Shown here: one piece after another, positions 11,245 through 23,851 of the stretch
Layout of the letters: the number at the start of each line of letters is the position of its first letter
How positions within the stretch are numbered: the stretch's first letter is position 1
Translations under genes and position numbers: made by a program
DNA from: Muraenolepis orangiensis
Taxonomy: Eukaryota; Chordata; Actinopteri; Gadiformes; Muraenolepididae
DNA: 64,000 bases
Assembly (NCBI GenBank): GCA_027704905.1
Contig: CM051000.1
Coordinates: 16,012,528-16,076,527 of the forward strand
Direction: 5' to 3'
Notes under the pieces: generated by a model
What the model saw: only the letters and a program-made list of their open reading frames with translations
The model's database searches: none
Told to the model about the DNA's origin: nothing

Positions 11245-14200
11245 CTACCTCTGTTCCTTCCACAGTCTTGTGCGTGCTTGTCTTCTCATGGCGAGGGCTG
11301 TCAGGCCACTGCACAGAGCTAGGAGCGGGAAGGAGCCACAGGCCAGCAGGAGACCCTCTTCCCCAAAATCCCGAATCATCGCTGGCCTCCTCGACAGGAA
11401 GTCCTGGAAGAGAGCTTCCTGTTGAGCCAGCGTGCAGAGGGCCAGCAGCAGGTGGAAGTGCTGATGGGCGTGGCCGACGTTGTCATAATGGCCTGGGGCA
11501 CAGCGCTCCGGCAGGGGACAGGAGAAGAAGAAGGCCGCTAACATAAACAGCAGCATCTAGAGAAGAGGCACAGTCGGCAACCATGTAGCTTACTGTACTG
11601 TACTGCTAGGCTAGCACCAGGCTAGCAGGGAGGTCTGATGCCTTCACAATGTTAACATGTTGTTGATATGTTGGTGTTATATGTACAATGTGCTGTTAAA
11701 GCTAGTACTTTATAGCACCCTAATTAAGTACAGCTCAGGGCTACAATCACACAGGTAATACGAGTAATAGCCTAGTAATATCCTTTATAATATAGACTTT
11801 ATAATATAAAGTCAAAGTTTATATGTCATCTTTAATCTCAACTTCTTTGTAAGTGTGCAGGCAAAGAATGAAAGTAAACAAACAGTGCCACCTGTAAGCT
11901 ATGCAGGGGAAATGCAGCGCTACTAGCCCAGCTCTTGGTAGCAAGGCGGTGGGCGACAGGGCTGATGTCCAGGAGGTAAGCCAGGCCCATGGGAACTACC
12001 TGGAACAGCTTGCGATGGAGGGGGTTCGGCCGCCGGAAATGAAGCTTGGCAAAACAGCAGCTGGCACAGGTCAGCCAAGCCAGGAGAGCAGCGGCTGGGA
12101 GAAAGACCTAGAAGGAAAGAATAAGAAAGGAAATTTGATAAAGGTAGAGCCACTAACCAGCACCGCCACCACTCACCACCACCACCATCACTACCACCAT
12201 CACCATTACCACCATCACTACCACCGTAACCATTACAACCAACACCACCGTCACACCATTACCATCACCACCACCACCATCACTACCACCGTAACCATTA
12301 CAACCACCACCACCGTCACACCATTACCACCACCACCATCACTACCACCGTAACCATTACAACCACCACCACCGTCACACCATTACCACCACCACCACCA
12401 CCATCACTACCACCGTAACCATTACAACCACCACCGCCGTCACACCATCACCACCACCACCATTACTACCACCGTAACCATTACAACCACCACCACCGTC
12501 ACACCATTACCATCACCACCACCACCATCACTACCACCGTAACCATTACAACCACCACCACCGTCACACCATTACCATCACCACCACCACCATCACTACC
12601 ACCGTAACCATTACAACCACCACCGCCGTCACACCATCACCACCACCATCACTACCACCGTAACCATTACAACCACCACCGCCGTCACACCATCACCACC
12701 ACCACCATCACTACCACCGTAACCATTACAACCACCACCACCGTCACACCATTACCACCACCACCACCACCATCACTACCACCGTAACCATTACAACCAC
12801 CACCGCCGTCACACCATCACCACCACCACCATCACTACCACCGTAACCATTACAACCACCACCACCGTCACACCATTACCACCACCACCACCATCACTAC
12901 CACCGTAACCATTACAACCACCACCGCCGTCACACCATCACCACCACCACCATCACTACCACCGTAACCATTACAACCACCACCACCGTCACACCATTAC
13001 CACCACCACCACCACCATCACTACCACCGTAACCATTACAACCACCACCGCCGTCACACCATTACCACCACCACCATCACTACCACCGTAACCATTACAA
13101 CCACCACCGCCGTCACACCATTACCACCACCACCATCACTACCACCGTAACCATTACAACCACCACCACCGTCACACCATTACCACCATCACCACCACCA
13201 TCACTACCACCGTAACCATTACAACCACCACCGCCGTCACACCATCACCACCACCACCATCACTACCACCGTAACCATTACAACCACCACCACCGTCACA
13301 CCATTACCACCACCACCACCATCACTACCACCACTGTCCCCACCTCACCTCCCCAACCACACTGTGTCTCCAGTCCGCAGCAGAGCTGTAGAAGAAGTGT
13401 CCCAGAGCAGAGCCATACTGATAGAGGGCCACACCCACATAGTCCAAGAAGAACAGGGAGTAGTGGGCCAGCTCAGAGTGGGACTGAAGCAGGTGTGCCG
13501 CTGTGCTGTAAGATCAAATATATAACCAGATTAGAGATTCGATCACCTAAAAGAACAAGCTGTAGGTTTAAAGTTACCTTGTAAAGTAGGTAAATACAGT
13601 TCATTTATAGAGCACTCTTCGCAGGCAAAAGTCACAAAGTGCTAAAATGCACAGGGCAGAACAGGTTGACACAAGACACATTAAGACACACCAATTAAAA
13701 GACCGGGTACAACAATAAAATGACGTGGTACAGCAATAAATACACAAAAGAAGACACTGTTAAACAGATACGTCTTTAGCTGCCTTTTAAAAGGGGAGAG
13801 GGCGTTCCATAGTTTGGGGGCTATTGCCTTAAAAGACTCGGTGGGACAGTTCGTGGGACAGTGAGTGCGTTCGAGTGCTTCTCATGCTGGGGGGGGGGGG
13901 GGGGGGGGTTGTGAGTTGCATGAGAATGAGGTTTTGGGTGGGTGAATGTAAGAAGCCAGCCGGCAGTGCTGTGCTGTGCAGTGAGTAAACCTCACTCCCT
14001 GACTCCTAAAAGACGCTCTAGTGTAGAAGCTGAAGCTGAAGCTGAAGCTGAATTTAAAGCCTATTCAATTTATGTACATATCATCCATCAGTCACTTTAT
14101 TGTTCTTTTTATTATTTTTTATTGTGTACAGTATTTTTAGTTAGTTAGTTAGTTAGTTTTGAGAATAGTGTTTTAGAAAGTGTGTACTGCGGGAGGGAAT

Positions 14201-14998
14201 GGGCAGTAAGCATTCCATTGTACTTGGCAAATAAACATCTTGAAACTTGAAACTTCCCAATGTGGGACACTCATTCAATTCAGCACTTTGTGTATTTATC
14301 GGATGAGCCTTGTTTGTGTAAATACACAAGGCTCAGTGAGCTTTAATATATACACAGACTTAGCATGACACCTTGCTTTCGTTCGCGGATCTTGTTCTGT
14401 GGACAATAAAACGGGATTGTGCTTCTGACCCACCTGCAGCTCAAGTAGGTAAGGCAGGAAAACACATAGATGACCAGGGGGAGGGATGCTGGGTCCAGTG
14501 AGAGGCCCTGCCCCTCAGGGCCTTGTAGTCTCAGGCCTAAAATACCCTTCATACAGACACATAGTTAGTTAGTCACTGCATGGCATGTCCCCTGTTCCGG
14601 TTGACAAAGGACATGTCAGGAATGAATTCAATCGTGTTTGAGTAATTCATACTGATATATAATTCTTATATAAGTAATATATGAAAGGAATTCCAAGCTG
14701 AAGGTACCCCTCCACGAAACACAGCAAATGCTCCAAATCTCAGCGCGACGCACACTCCGGCCAGCAGGTGGCTCCACACGTTCAGCGTCTCGTTGTGCAT
14801 TTGGAACAGGCTGAGGACGTAGCAGCGCCAGGACAGCCCCACTGGGCGGTAGCCCGACAGGATGTAAGGCTCCCGGAACAGCGCAGGGACATCTGTGTCT
14901 CTGAGCGTGCTCGGCAGGGAGGGCAAACCGCTCAGGGCAGGCGCAGCCAGGGCCTTGAGAGAACCGAGAGAGGGGCAGGACAGCGACACGCGAGGCAT
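11245..14998 (-). CDS. paqr8: Membrane progestin receptor beta-type, PAQR8 (5 coding exons)
   Basis: Seven-helix PAQR receptor that binds progestins at the plasma membrane. The model on the minus strand is exons 14998-14708, 14507-14434, 13505-13349, 12107-11892 and 11556-11245, all with GT/AG junctions and consistent phases, giving 349 residues, the usual size for mPR alpha/beta. Exon 1 has DTDVPALFREPYILSGYRP and SLFQMHNETLNVWSHLL. Exon 3 has HSELAHYSLFFLDYVGVALY. Exon 4 has FLPAAALLAW and YLLDISPVAHR. Exon 5 has FFFSCPLPER and the histidine-rich GHAHQHFH. The conserved H (WSH), D (FLDYVG) and HxHxxH positions are those of the PAQR metal site. The sequence is closest to PAQR8, and the IL-17A/F neighbours match human 6p12 (IL17A-IL17F-MCM3-PAQR8). 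Mammalian PAQR7/8 coding regions are largely single-exon as I recall, so five exons is notable. The exon 2 acceptor at 14508 was chosen by phase; its pyrimidine tract is poor. Confidence 0.9.
12155..13335. repeat. Minisatellite (59-66 bp units) filling paqr8 intron 3
   Basis: About 18 tandem copies of a CAC/CAT-rich unit containing GTAACCATTACAACCACC and CGTCACACCATTACCA. Units vary in length by 3-6 bp through gain or loss of CAC triplets. The array takes up nearly the whole 1241-bp intron (13348-12108) and ends about 13 bp from the donor of the upstream exon. Confidence 0.95.
13570..13870 (-). mobile_element. LINE 3'-end fragment in paqr8 intron 2
   Basis: Read on the minus strand, the sequence gives the degenerate C-terminal LINE pattern ESFKAIAPKLWNALSPFKRQLKTYLF with a tail ending in a small-number CA-rich end. 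It is a short 5'-truncated copy inside the intron between coding exons 2 and 3. Confidence 0.6.
13889..13908. repeat. Poly-G run
   Basis: A run of about 18 G within paqr8 intron 2, a likely site of length variation and sequencing error. Confidence 0.9.
13930..14265 (+). mobile_element. LINE 3' UTR-like fragment
   Basis: The sequence ends in AATAAACATCTTGAAACTTGAAACT (14230-14254), a typical short direct-repeat tail of fish CR1/Rex-type LINEs, preceded by AT-rich untranslated sequence. No coding part is left. Confidence 0.4.
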
Positions 14999-15897
14999 TC
15001 TGAGATATAGGGCATCAGGGGTCCAGCTGCAGGAGAAGAGCTGTCCCTTGATTGGACAGGCACTGTGGGGTCAGAGCGGATGGTTAAGTGGGTATACGGC
15101 ATACGGATCAGAGTAGACAGGAGGGGAGAATGGACGTCGAGACAACATGGATGAGAGACGGGTATACATGTTGGATGGTGAAGACACAAGGACAGGTATG
15201 GCACCAGCTATGGTGCTTGTCCCATTTGGTATAAAAGAGGAGGCATCACAACAGATGGTTGGAAAGAAGGGTGATCATATTTATATCTAAAATGTATCTA
15301 AAAATGTAAGCAGCCTGAGAGGAGAGACATGGAGAAGAGTTTCATTGACCTGACAACCATATGGTCGCTAAAACATGGACGACGAGCTATATTCCAAAAT
15401 GTGACGTGCTTTAGTTATTTCAAACTATATCCTTTTACCCATGTGTCTATTCTTATAAAACATGCTTTTTCCAGGTCCCTTAATTTCCTCTCTGTGTTCA
15501 AAAAGTCAGAATCAGAATGCCTTTTTTGTAAGTTATCTTAGCTTTGAATTATGTGTTATCATGGGAGGGAGTTAGACAGTAGCTTTATACCAATATACAA
15601 ATATAATGTGCAACACCAAATCCCAAAGTAATTATATTCACCGGAAAATGGTGCCAAACACCTGAATGACATACATATTACAAAGAAATAACACTCACTC
15701 ACACATTAGAGACATCAGAAGGCCCAGGGCCTCCGACCTGAAACGAAACCTACCTGAAAAGGTCTGTCGTGGGCAGTGTGACTCAGCCTACTACTAACCA
15801 CGCTGCCATCCTCATTGACATCCTGTCAACTGTAGCTACTTTCTGTGGCTTCACCCGCCAGCCCAGTTCACTCAATGAAGTAGTGTCACATGCAGGG

Positions 15898-15898
<1 letters not shown>
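14999..15898. other. paqr8 upstream region
   Basis: Sequence 5' of the paqr8 start codon on the minus strand. It probably holds the promoter and non-coding exon(s), but no TATA box or convincing donor could be fixed. Confidence 0.35.
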
Positions 15899-15981
<83 letters not shown>

Positions 15982-16008
15982 ACACTAACACACACACTCA
16001 CACACACA

Positions 16009-16057
<49 letters not shown>

Positions 16058-16066
16058 ACACACACT
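15899..16066. repeat. (CA)n microsatellite
   Basis: About 168 bp of CA dinucleotides with a few interruptions (GA, TA, CT). Confidence 0.97.
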
Positions 16067-17012
16067 AGGAACACACATCTAATTGTGCACACACTTGCAC
16101 GAACAGTGTGTCATTTGAGTCAGCTTACGAGGAGTGATTTGGGTGCTGAGTGTCCCATTGTTAATGCGTGTGAGAACGGTAATGTGTGTGAGAACGGTTC
16201 GCTGTGCCACATTCCCTTCACCCAGACGGACTCCATAGAGCCCAACAAGGGGATTACATGTCATGAGAAAATTCCATAAAATCTCTTAAAGCTCCACCCA
16301 GTATTAGCGCTAGTGGGCGCAGGTCGCTACTATTATTGTTTTTTATCATTATTATTATTATTATTATTATTAATATTATTATATTATTTCCTTCATCACA
16401 TCGTGTTTCACCTGGTTTATTTAATATTTGAAAGCACGTTCTTTGTCAATTTGTACCTGACGTGTATGTGTATGTATAAAGGATACGTGCATGTGTTTAA
16501 AAATGTTTTGTTTATTGTAGTAATATATTATATTGAAGAATTATAATTATATAACCCCTTCGTATTTTCTCTACCCTGTTTAAGAGCCGTTTGTTCTTCT
16601 TTTGTTTTCAAAAATGGTAAAAGTCACATTATTATATTATGTATTGCATGTATTTTATTAAAAAAAAACAATATTTTTAAATCCCAAAACACATTTTCGC
16701 CCCAAACGTTAGCATCGCATGTTCTAGTATTGTTATATTCATTGTCATCAAATTCCAACAATCTGACAAGAATCAACTGAGGAGTTTGCATTACAATACA
16801 AGGAAAACAATCAACAAAAGTACAAAACAGTTATAAAATAAAGGCTAGAATATTACAGAAATAAGTAGTCTAATCTGGAGAAGGCAATTCTTTTCAATTT
16901 GGCATTGTAAATTAGACTCTTCTTTCTCTTACATTTGAGATATTTTTATATTATACTTAGCACCCTAACACAGCCTTATACAAAAAAGGCCCCTGAACTT
17001 CTCCCAATGGGT
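16067..17012. other. Intergenic, with (TTA)n and il17 3' UTR
   Basis: A (TTA)n-rich stretch lies at 16336-16383. AATAAA on the minus strand (about 16653-16658) could end the 3' UTR of the minus-strand IL-17 gene. Nothing else was seen. Confidence 0.45.
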
Positions 17013-17919
17013 TTACACGCTCATAACGACTTCGGGCCGAACACACGTGCAGCCCACGGACACCATCTGGTAGGAGGCCACGTAGCAGTTCTCCCCCTGC
17101 CTTCTGTGGAGCACCAGAAGGTTCTGGTGTATGGGCACAGCGTTGTTCCTGGCTCCGCCCGGCCGGCTGGGCTCAGAGCAGTAACTAACGCTGCACTCCG
17201 CCTCCCAAATCGTGGAGGGAATTCTGTGTTCTTTTGTGGTGGAGCTGGACACACAGAGGAGGCCACACACGTGAAGGAAGAGCAGGAAAGAAAAAACAGG
17301 AGTTGCAGTTGGGACGGGGCTACAGCCCAACTGATGAACAAATAATTAACTAAATGCAAATTGAGCTGGAAAATAATCTTTCGCTGAGGGAATAGTATGG
17401 ATATGTGCTCAGAGGACAACACCATAATAACTACACAATAACCACATCACTAATTATATAATAATAATAATACAATATATAAATGTATGTGTCAAGGCAA
17501 GTTAAGTCAACGTAATTGGTATTGCTGCATTGATATAGTTCTGAAGGAACAACTAAAACAAAACAAGTTGATCGGCCTACCTCCACGTCCAGGGCGACAG
17601 AGAGCGAGTGTGAATGTTGCCATTTGCGTTCGTCGTGACCAGACGCTCAGAGGACAGAGTGAGCACTGAGGGGCATGGAGCTGGGACCTCTCCATGCTGT
17701 TTGGTGGCCGTGACCCAGGTCACCACACAGCACACAATCTGAGGAAACATCAGTCAGACATCAGGAGAGGAAAGAGTTGGAGAGCAAAAAAAGACTGCCG
17801 CTAACTGAATCTGTTTCGCCCGACCAAGACAAATCATCTCTGTCTAGCTGGCTGCTGTGACACCACAATACACATCTTTAGCTCACCAAGTACTGGAAAG
17901 AGAAACATCTTAGTGTCAT
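17013..17919 (-). CDS. il17a/f-like: Interleukin-17A/F-like cytokine, six-cysteine copy (3 exons)
   Basis: Secreted cystine-knot cytokine acting on IL-17 receptors in mucosal defence. The model on the minus strand is exons 17919-17887, 17738-17581 and 17244-17013 (phases 0, 2), 140 residues. The start MTLRCFSFQYL was chosen because it is the only upstream ATG that joins exon 2 in phase; it leads into a hydrophobic signal peptide (IVCCVVTWV). Exon 2 has APCPSV and RSLSPW. Exon 3 has HRIPSTIWEAECSVSYC, VPIHQNLLVL, a single Cys in GENC, and VGCTCVRP. All six mature cysteines of IL-17A/F are present: two knot pairs plus the pair that forms the inter-chain bond in IL-17F. A TATA box lies about 60 bp upstream. 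It is divergent to the second IL-17 gene at 23.1 kb. Confidence 0.92.
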
Positions 17920-17977
17920 GGTGTGTCTTTGGGGTTCCTCTCCGCCTCATCTAGCTTCTGTGTCTGAGGGGTTCTCT

Positions 17978-17983
17978 TTATAT
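17978..17983 (-). promoter_or_regulatory. TATA box of minus-strand il17 gene
   Basis: CATATAAAGAG on the minus strand, about 60 bp upstream of the start codon, giving a short 5' UTR of roughly 30-35 nt. Placement is by consensus only. Confidence 0.6.
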
Positions 17984-18244
17984 GCCACACTTTACTTTGA
18001 CACACGTTATCTGATGGTGCCAGGCTGGTTTCGCTCACTGATACACCACTGAAAAAACCCCGATATAGTATAGAGATTTTGCGAGATAGAGAGTTTGACC
18101 TTTAGATCTGCCTAAAGATATTGAATGTCAAGCCTCGGAAATGTATTGTTCGGAGTATCTGAGAGCACAGTAAAATGTCATCTGAAAAGAGCTGGGAAAG
18201 AGCTCTAGCATGTACCTTCTGCTTTGGTCATAACTATTCAAACA

Positions 18245-19175
18245 TTACATTACATTACATTTAGGGCATTTGGCAGACGCTTTTATCCAAAGCGACATAC
18301 AAGGTGTACAAGTAGACAATAGCATAACGCTGAGGTACGCAAACATAAAAATAGAGCAGTTCACAAGCATTCATATTAACAAGATGAATAACACAATTTT
18401 GTACTGCCAGTTCACCTGCTTAAGTAGCTGTGATAAGAGCGTGTTATCAACATTACGGATATACACTTGCTAGAATATACAACATGCTAAGAGCTATTAA
18501 TGTCAGGACTTAAGCAAGTTAGGGGTTCACAAAGGAGAAGGAGCGTTCATGGAGAGTCCAGGTGGACTCTGAACAGGTGGCTCTTGAGTCTCTTGCGGAA
18601 GCTGGTGAGGGACTCTGCCGTCCTGACATGAGACGGGAGTTCATTCCACCACTGTGGAGCCAGAGCTCCACAGGTCGAACAAGTCGCCTGGCAGAAGTTG
18701 TGTTGAGCGCTCTGGCTGGGATGTAGGGCTTGACCAACGCCTGGAGGTAGGCTGGGGCAGTTCCATTGACTGCCCTGAAGGTCAGTACCAGAGTCTTGAA
18801 CTTGATGCGAGCATTTACCGGAAGCCAGTGTAGATTGCAGAAGAGAGGGGTCACGTGGGAATTTTGGTAGGTTGAATACCAGGCGTGCTGCTGCGTTCTG
18901 GATGCGTTGGAGGGGCTTGGTTGCAGAGGCGGGGAGTCCCGCCAGGAGAGAGTTGCAGTAGTCGAGGCGGGTGATGACGAGCGCTTGGACCAGGATCTGC
19001 GCCGCTTCACGTGTGAGGAAGGGCCGGATCCTGCGGATGTTGTAGAGGGCAATTCTGCAAGATCGGGCCACCGCGGTGACATTGGCATTGCAGGACAGCT
19101 GGTCATCTACCACCACACCAAGGTCTCTTGTTGTGGTTGAGGGGGAGACTTGCAGTGAACCGGATTCCGGATACC
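18245..19175 (-). mobile_element. L2-clade LINE 3' fragment
   Basis: On the minus strand: DLGVVVDDQLSCNANVTAVARS, ALYNIRRIRPFLTREAAQIL, ITRLDYCNSLLAGLP, then after a frameshift WWNELPSHVRTAESLTSFRK. The 3' tail at 18245-18300 carries the L2 signature TCGCTTTGGATAAAAGCGTC and an ATGTAATGTA end. It lies in the divergent interval between the two IL-17 genes. The same family supplies the copy at 63580-63975. Confidence 0.9.
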
Positions 19176-20425
19176 GTTAATGGCTGGTGGCAGCGTCGTC
19201 TGCTACAATAATATAATAAAATCATATGTATGTTTACATATCCTTTTTTAGCTGTTATTTCACCAGGAAGTCTCATTGAGAAAAGAGATCACAAGGGAGA
19301 CCTGGCCAAAACAGCAATAATAAAACATTCAGTACAATCAGTGGCGGTTGGTGGTTGTAAAAGTAGGGGAGGAAGGAAGATAGATGCCTCACTATCAGTG
19401 TATCAGTGGGTCAATTTAGCAGACAAGCCAAACATAATTGAAACCGATTGTAATCTAAGGGGGAAGAAGCATTGTTTTGATGAAAAATAGCTATTTAGCG
19501 ATTACTCCATTAATGATATTAAGATTATAAATTCAATGCACAGTGGCGAGTTCTACCAAACAAACCTAACGGAATGGAAATGTGATATTTGAGGGAGAAG
19601 CCTTTTTGTGTAAAGAATATTCATCTGTATTTAATTAAAATAATATGCACGTAAATTGTCTAATCGCAAGCCAAAGAAACACCACTATGTCACGATCAGC
19701 CATGCTTTCTGTTAACGTTTGGCGTCATGAACCTGGAACGCTTTGTGTTCGTAACTCCAAAGTTTCAAATCGGAAATATTACTCTTATTGGGTATTCACC
19801 AGCACAGTGAGCTCTGCTGATTGGTTCACAGAGCCTCTGGCTAGACCCGCCCTAAGGGAGGACATCCTCCCTTACTGCCATACACACTCATGTTAAAAAC
19901 CAGGACTCACCGGCCGCTTGGGTCCGGCAGTTTTATAATGGACTTCAATGGGGAGCTTGGGGAGGACGGTCCTCCGTACAGTCCCTTTCAATTGCAGTAG
20001 AGGGCGCTGTTGGTACTTTGACACGGGGACATGATTGTTGTGACTTCCAAGTGTTAAAATAGTAATATTATCAGTATTATCATCTGTTAAATTGATGTGT
20101 ATTTATTTTTCTCTTGCAAGTTAATTTTTCTCTGAAATTTAAGGGAGGATGTTCCTCAATGAGTACTCCACTGAGTACAATCGCACAAATGCCAAGCAGC
20201 AGCAATAAAATATACTCCACACTCCATCACTCCAACACAAAAACATTGAATAGCCTCCATGAAGTGCTACATGGCTATTTTCGGCAGGGACCCAGAAGTC
20301 TTTTAGCTCATTCCACCCTCCCTAGTTTGGAGCAGTGCTGGACTGCTAATCTGGCATACCGGGCCGAAATCATTTATTTATAATATTGCACTAACAGTAA
20401 AAGCGACTCTCTATAATACATAGGC
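19176..20425. other. Intergenic, nothing firm
   Basis: Moderately AT-rich sequence. A stretch around 19255-19320 (AGTCTCATTGAGAAAAGAGA) resembles a common fish dispersed repeat, but no class could be assigned. No gene was seen. Confidence 0.4.
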
Positions 20426-21030
20426 CTACACAGTATAGAATAATATTTTCAGATTCTTCTCTGATGTGTCATTTTTTCTCTCACTGTTTCTCTCCGGCTT
20501 TCTGGTTTTTAGGCCTGTCTTAAGAGTCCAGGGTCCCGGTCCCCCATGGAGCTTAGCACTGGGGACCCTGAGGAGCGAGCTGTTGGCAGATCTGAGGGTG
20601 CGGGTGGCAGTTTGTGGAGTAATGAGTTCTTCTAGATAGGGAGGTGCATAACCATTTATGCATTTATGTGTAAGTAACAGGATGTTGTAGTTGATCCTGA
20701 ATGAGACCGGAAGCCAGTGCAATGAGAACAGAGTCGGTTTTATATGCTCATGTTTACAAATGTTCATCAAGATCCTGGCAGCACTATTTTGAATGTACTG
20801 CATCTTCTGGATGCTCTTTCCAGGGATCCCAATACAAACTGCATTGCAGTAATCTAGTCTAGAAGAGATAAAGGCATGAACAAGCCTCTCTGCATCTGAC
20901 AGGGTTAGAGAAGGGCAGAGTTTGGAAATGTTTTTGAGAGATGATAGGAGGTTTTACACAGATGTTTTATATGGTCATTCAGTCAGGTGTGGTCAAACCT
21001 GACACCCAAGTGACTGTCAATAAGAGGGGG
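20426..21030 (-). mobile_element. L2-like LINE C-terminal fragment
   Basis: The minus strand reads IQNSAARILMNICKHEHIKP, LFSLHWLPVSFRINYNILLL, THKCINGYAPPYLEELI, the C-terminal L2/CR1 pattern, with decayed upstream sequence to about 21030 (SHLGV-like). It is a different, older family from the copy at 18.2 kb, without the GTCGCTTTGGAT tail. Confidence 0.8.
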
Positions 21031-22870
21031 GTGGCCTGGCTGTTAACTAGCTAACAATAAATTTGTTACGGGCCGGTTTTGACCTAGTCGATCAGAATGT
21101 GGTGTAAAGCGCGTCAAATTGATCGCTATAGCTCATGGGAAGTGACGACATACACTTATGACGAGGTCTATAATTGGCCCATTTTGCATCCGTCGGCCCT
21201 TTAATGGCGCTCTTTTAAAAGAGACAAATAAAAGGTCGACGTCACTGGTAAGCAAGGCCGATGCTCTGATGTGGTCGGCAGTTTGGGCTTTCCTGGATGC
21301 GACGGTGAGCCGAGGCGATGGGCTGCTGGGGTCGCTGGTGAATCATCACCTCCCCTGACCTGGTTAGATAGAGAGAGAGGAGATGTGTGTCAGCCAGAGA
21401 TAACCTGATCCAATAATCGAGAGGCAACCAAATCATGGTGGTGAAGACGATGGCGGTAGATGATATCTAGTAGTAGATATCTATACTAGTAACATGCTTT
21501 TTGAGGTTACTTGATCTCAACTTGATCAATTGATAATAGTTATTTCTATGTTTAAGAGTTTGTGTAAAAAAAAAAGGTACACACACACACGCAAACATGC
21601 ACAAAACTCATTAAATGTGTAAAATGCTTTTACAAAATATATATTTGGGTTAAAACATAAGATATGTGAACATGTGTGCCACCAGTAATTTACCCAGGGT
21701 AACATTCATAAGGGGAAGTGTGTGGCAGAGCTGTTGAACGGCGGTAGCATACTTCCTTTGTTGTCATGCCTGAATACAGTTGATCACATATCAGATAGGT
21801 AGATTCCTCGAAGGATTGAGATACAGTCAGAACCGACCCATTTAAATTCCAGTTGGTCATCGCCGTGCTGCATATGATAATGAAGAACACCAAGACCGCC
21901 CCGCCCCCCTTGTCTGAAAATCCCCACCCTCACAATCTGACACTTTCAACCTGATTAATTAGTTTCGTTTTTTTTGTTTTGTTTTGTTAATAATATATAT
22001 TTTTTCAATAGTTGACGTGTCGTGACGATTGCTAGACAAATTCGCTGTACTTGTACAACGACAATAAAGGCATTGTGATTCTGAATATACAACCTCGAAA
22101 GCAACCATCCCCCGTGACCGCCCACCACTCTCACCACGCCCCCTGCGTTGCCCTGCTATTGGGAGTTCCCCTGCTTTAACACACCTGCACCGCCCCCGGT
22201 CACCCCGCCCCCGCTCAATTAGCTCCCTGGCTACCCTCATTAGCATTATTAGCATCATTATTAGCAGACGTAGCCGTGGGAGTGATCGCAGAAGTGATCA
22301 CAGAATCAAATGAACTCAACAGTGACACATTAAATAAATATAACCTATGTGTATTCATAAGGGGTGAGTAATTAGTTCATGATAGGCATCTTTAGTCTCA
22401 AATACTGATTAAAAAAAAACCAGTAGATCGATCAGATCTGTCGGGAACTGGTGAGCAATGACATTACGAAGGCTTTTGAAGATAACAACAGGGTTCACAT
22501 TGTCACAGATTCTCTATCTCTAAATCTTACCAGTTTCTGTATCTCTAAATCAATCTAGGCCAAAGGCCCGGAAGCTGACATGTACAATGTACACTAAATA
22601 TATTATGGCTTTAGTTTTAAGCCATAATATACTGTAATATAACTGTATTTTAGGTTATAAGATATACAATAGATGTATGTAATAGTGTCTTACAGACTCT
22701 CTGATGAATTGTCACGTCATGTTTAACCTATATTCAAGGCTCTCTTCCGTCATTTGTGGTTACCACAGGATGAAGGCTTTGACATCAGAGGAAGCTTGAG
22801 AAGTTGATTATGAGGAAGAGGAGGAGGAGGGGGATGACCATGATTGAGTGATGATGACATCACCATCGTC
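21031..22870. other. Intergenic; LINE tail near 22015-22085
   Basis: Contains a LINE-tail-like block (GCTGTACTTGTACAACGACA then AATAAAGGCATTGTGATTCTGA). Otherwise no gene, RNA or element was recognised. The last few hundred bases are the upstream region of the plus-strand IL-17 gene. Confidence 0.45.
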
Positions 22871-22872
22871 AA

Positions 22873-22878
22873 TATAAA
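22873..22878 (+). promoter_or_regulatory. TATA box candidate of plus-strand il17 gene
   Basis: CAATATAAATCGG lies about 240 bp upstream of the start codon, giving a 5' UTR of about 200 nt. Consensus match only. Confidence 0.5.
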
Positions 22879-23113
22879 TCGGAGACAATGTTGTCAAATT
22901 GCACAGAACTCCAGCAAGTCCTCCATTCTCTTCAGCGATTCCACAAAATAACTCCTACCGATCACTACTCCGTAACTTGTGAATCGGCCCACCCAATACA
23001 GACCAGAAAGAACATCTTCCAGTTCACAAGCCAGAGAAAGGTTAACGTTCAGTGGATTTTCAACTAGTTGTCCTCAGTGTCCGTAAGGGGCCAGTACCAA
23101 CTGAAAAGAAAAT

Positions 23114-23788
23114 ATGATTTGGGCAAGAAATCTGGTAAGTAAGAAGATATTCTTGTTCTCTATGTTTGCTATTATTGTGATTATCATAGTGTCATATGGA
23201 GGAGATAGTTTATTGCATGAAATGCTTTAAATTGCCAATATATGAAGAGGTTGTAATTTAACTTTTTTTTCATAATATTAGTGGGAATTTCTAGTTGATC
23301 ATAAAAACACGATTGAAGCACTACTCGCAAACGTTGATGTGGTGCCATTGGTGTATTTCCTGTTCTATGTATCTATGACTAACTGTTCTACATGTCAACG
23401 TCTATATATCTTCATAACATTCAATCAAATATTTCAGGTTGTATGTATATTGTTTATTATGACAACGGTGTTAATGGAGGACGCCGAAGCCATGCCACTG
23501 GAGAAAACAGTCCCCCTCCACCTGGACTCGACTGCATTGGTTCCTACGCACTCTATTAGATCTCTGTTCAACCACTCTACCTCCCCCTGGACATCCAAGT
23601 AAGACCACAACAGCATTCTAATATTCTAATATTCTCTCAAAATGTCAATCCCCGTAAAAGTGTATTGCTCAAGTGCTTGCTTTATTCAATTAAAATGCAA
23701 ATAGTTGGCAATTGTACATACACACCCATACCCATACCATTTAGTATAATGACTCATATTTAATGTCTCTGTCTCTGTCTGTGTCTGT

Positions 23789-23851
<63 letters not shown>

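Noticed and set aside
11901..12353. 150-codon His/Thr-rich plus-strand frame
   Set aside because: It is antisense to paqr8 exon 4 and continues into the intron minisatellite.
15769..16068. Open frames of Thr-His or Cys-Val repeats here and at 24.7, 27.9, 28.4, 33.1, 38.8, 54.3 and 61.0 kb
   Set aside because: They are translations of CA/GT/CACG microsatellites with no flanking coding signal.
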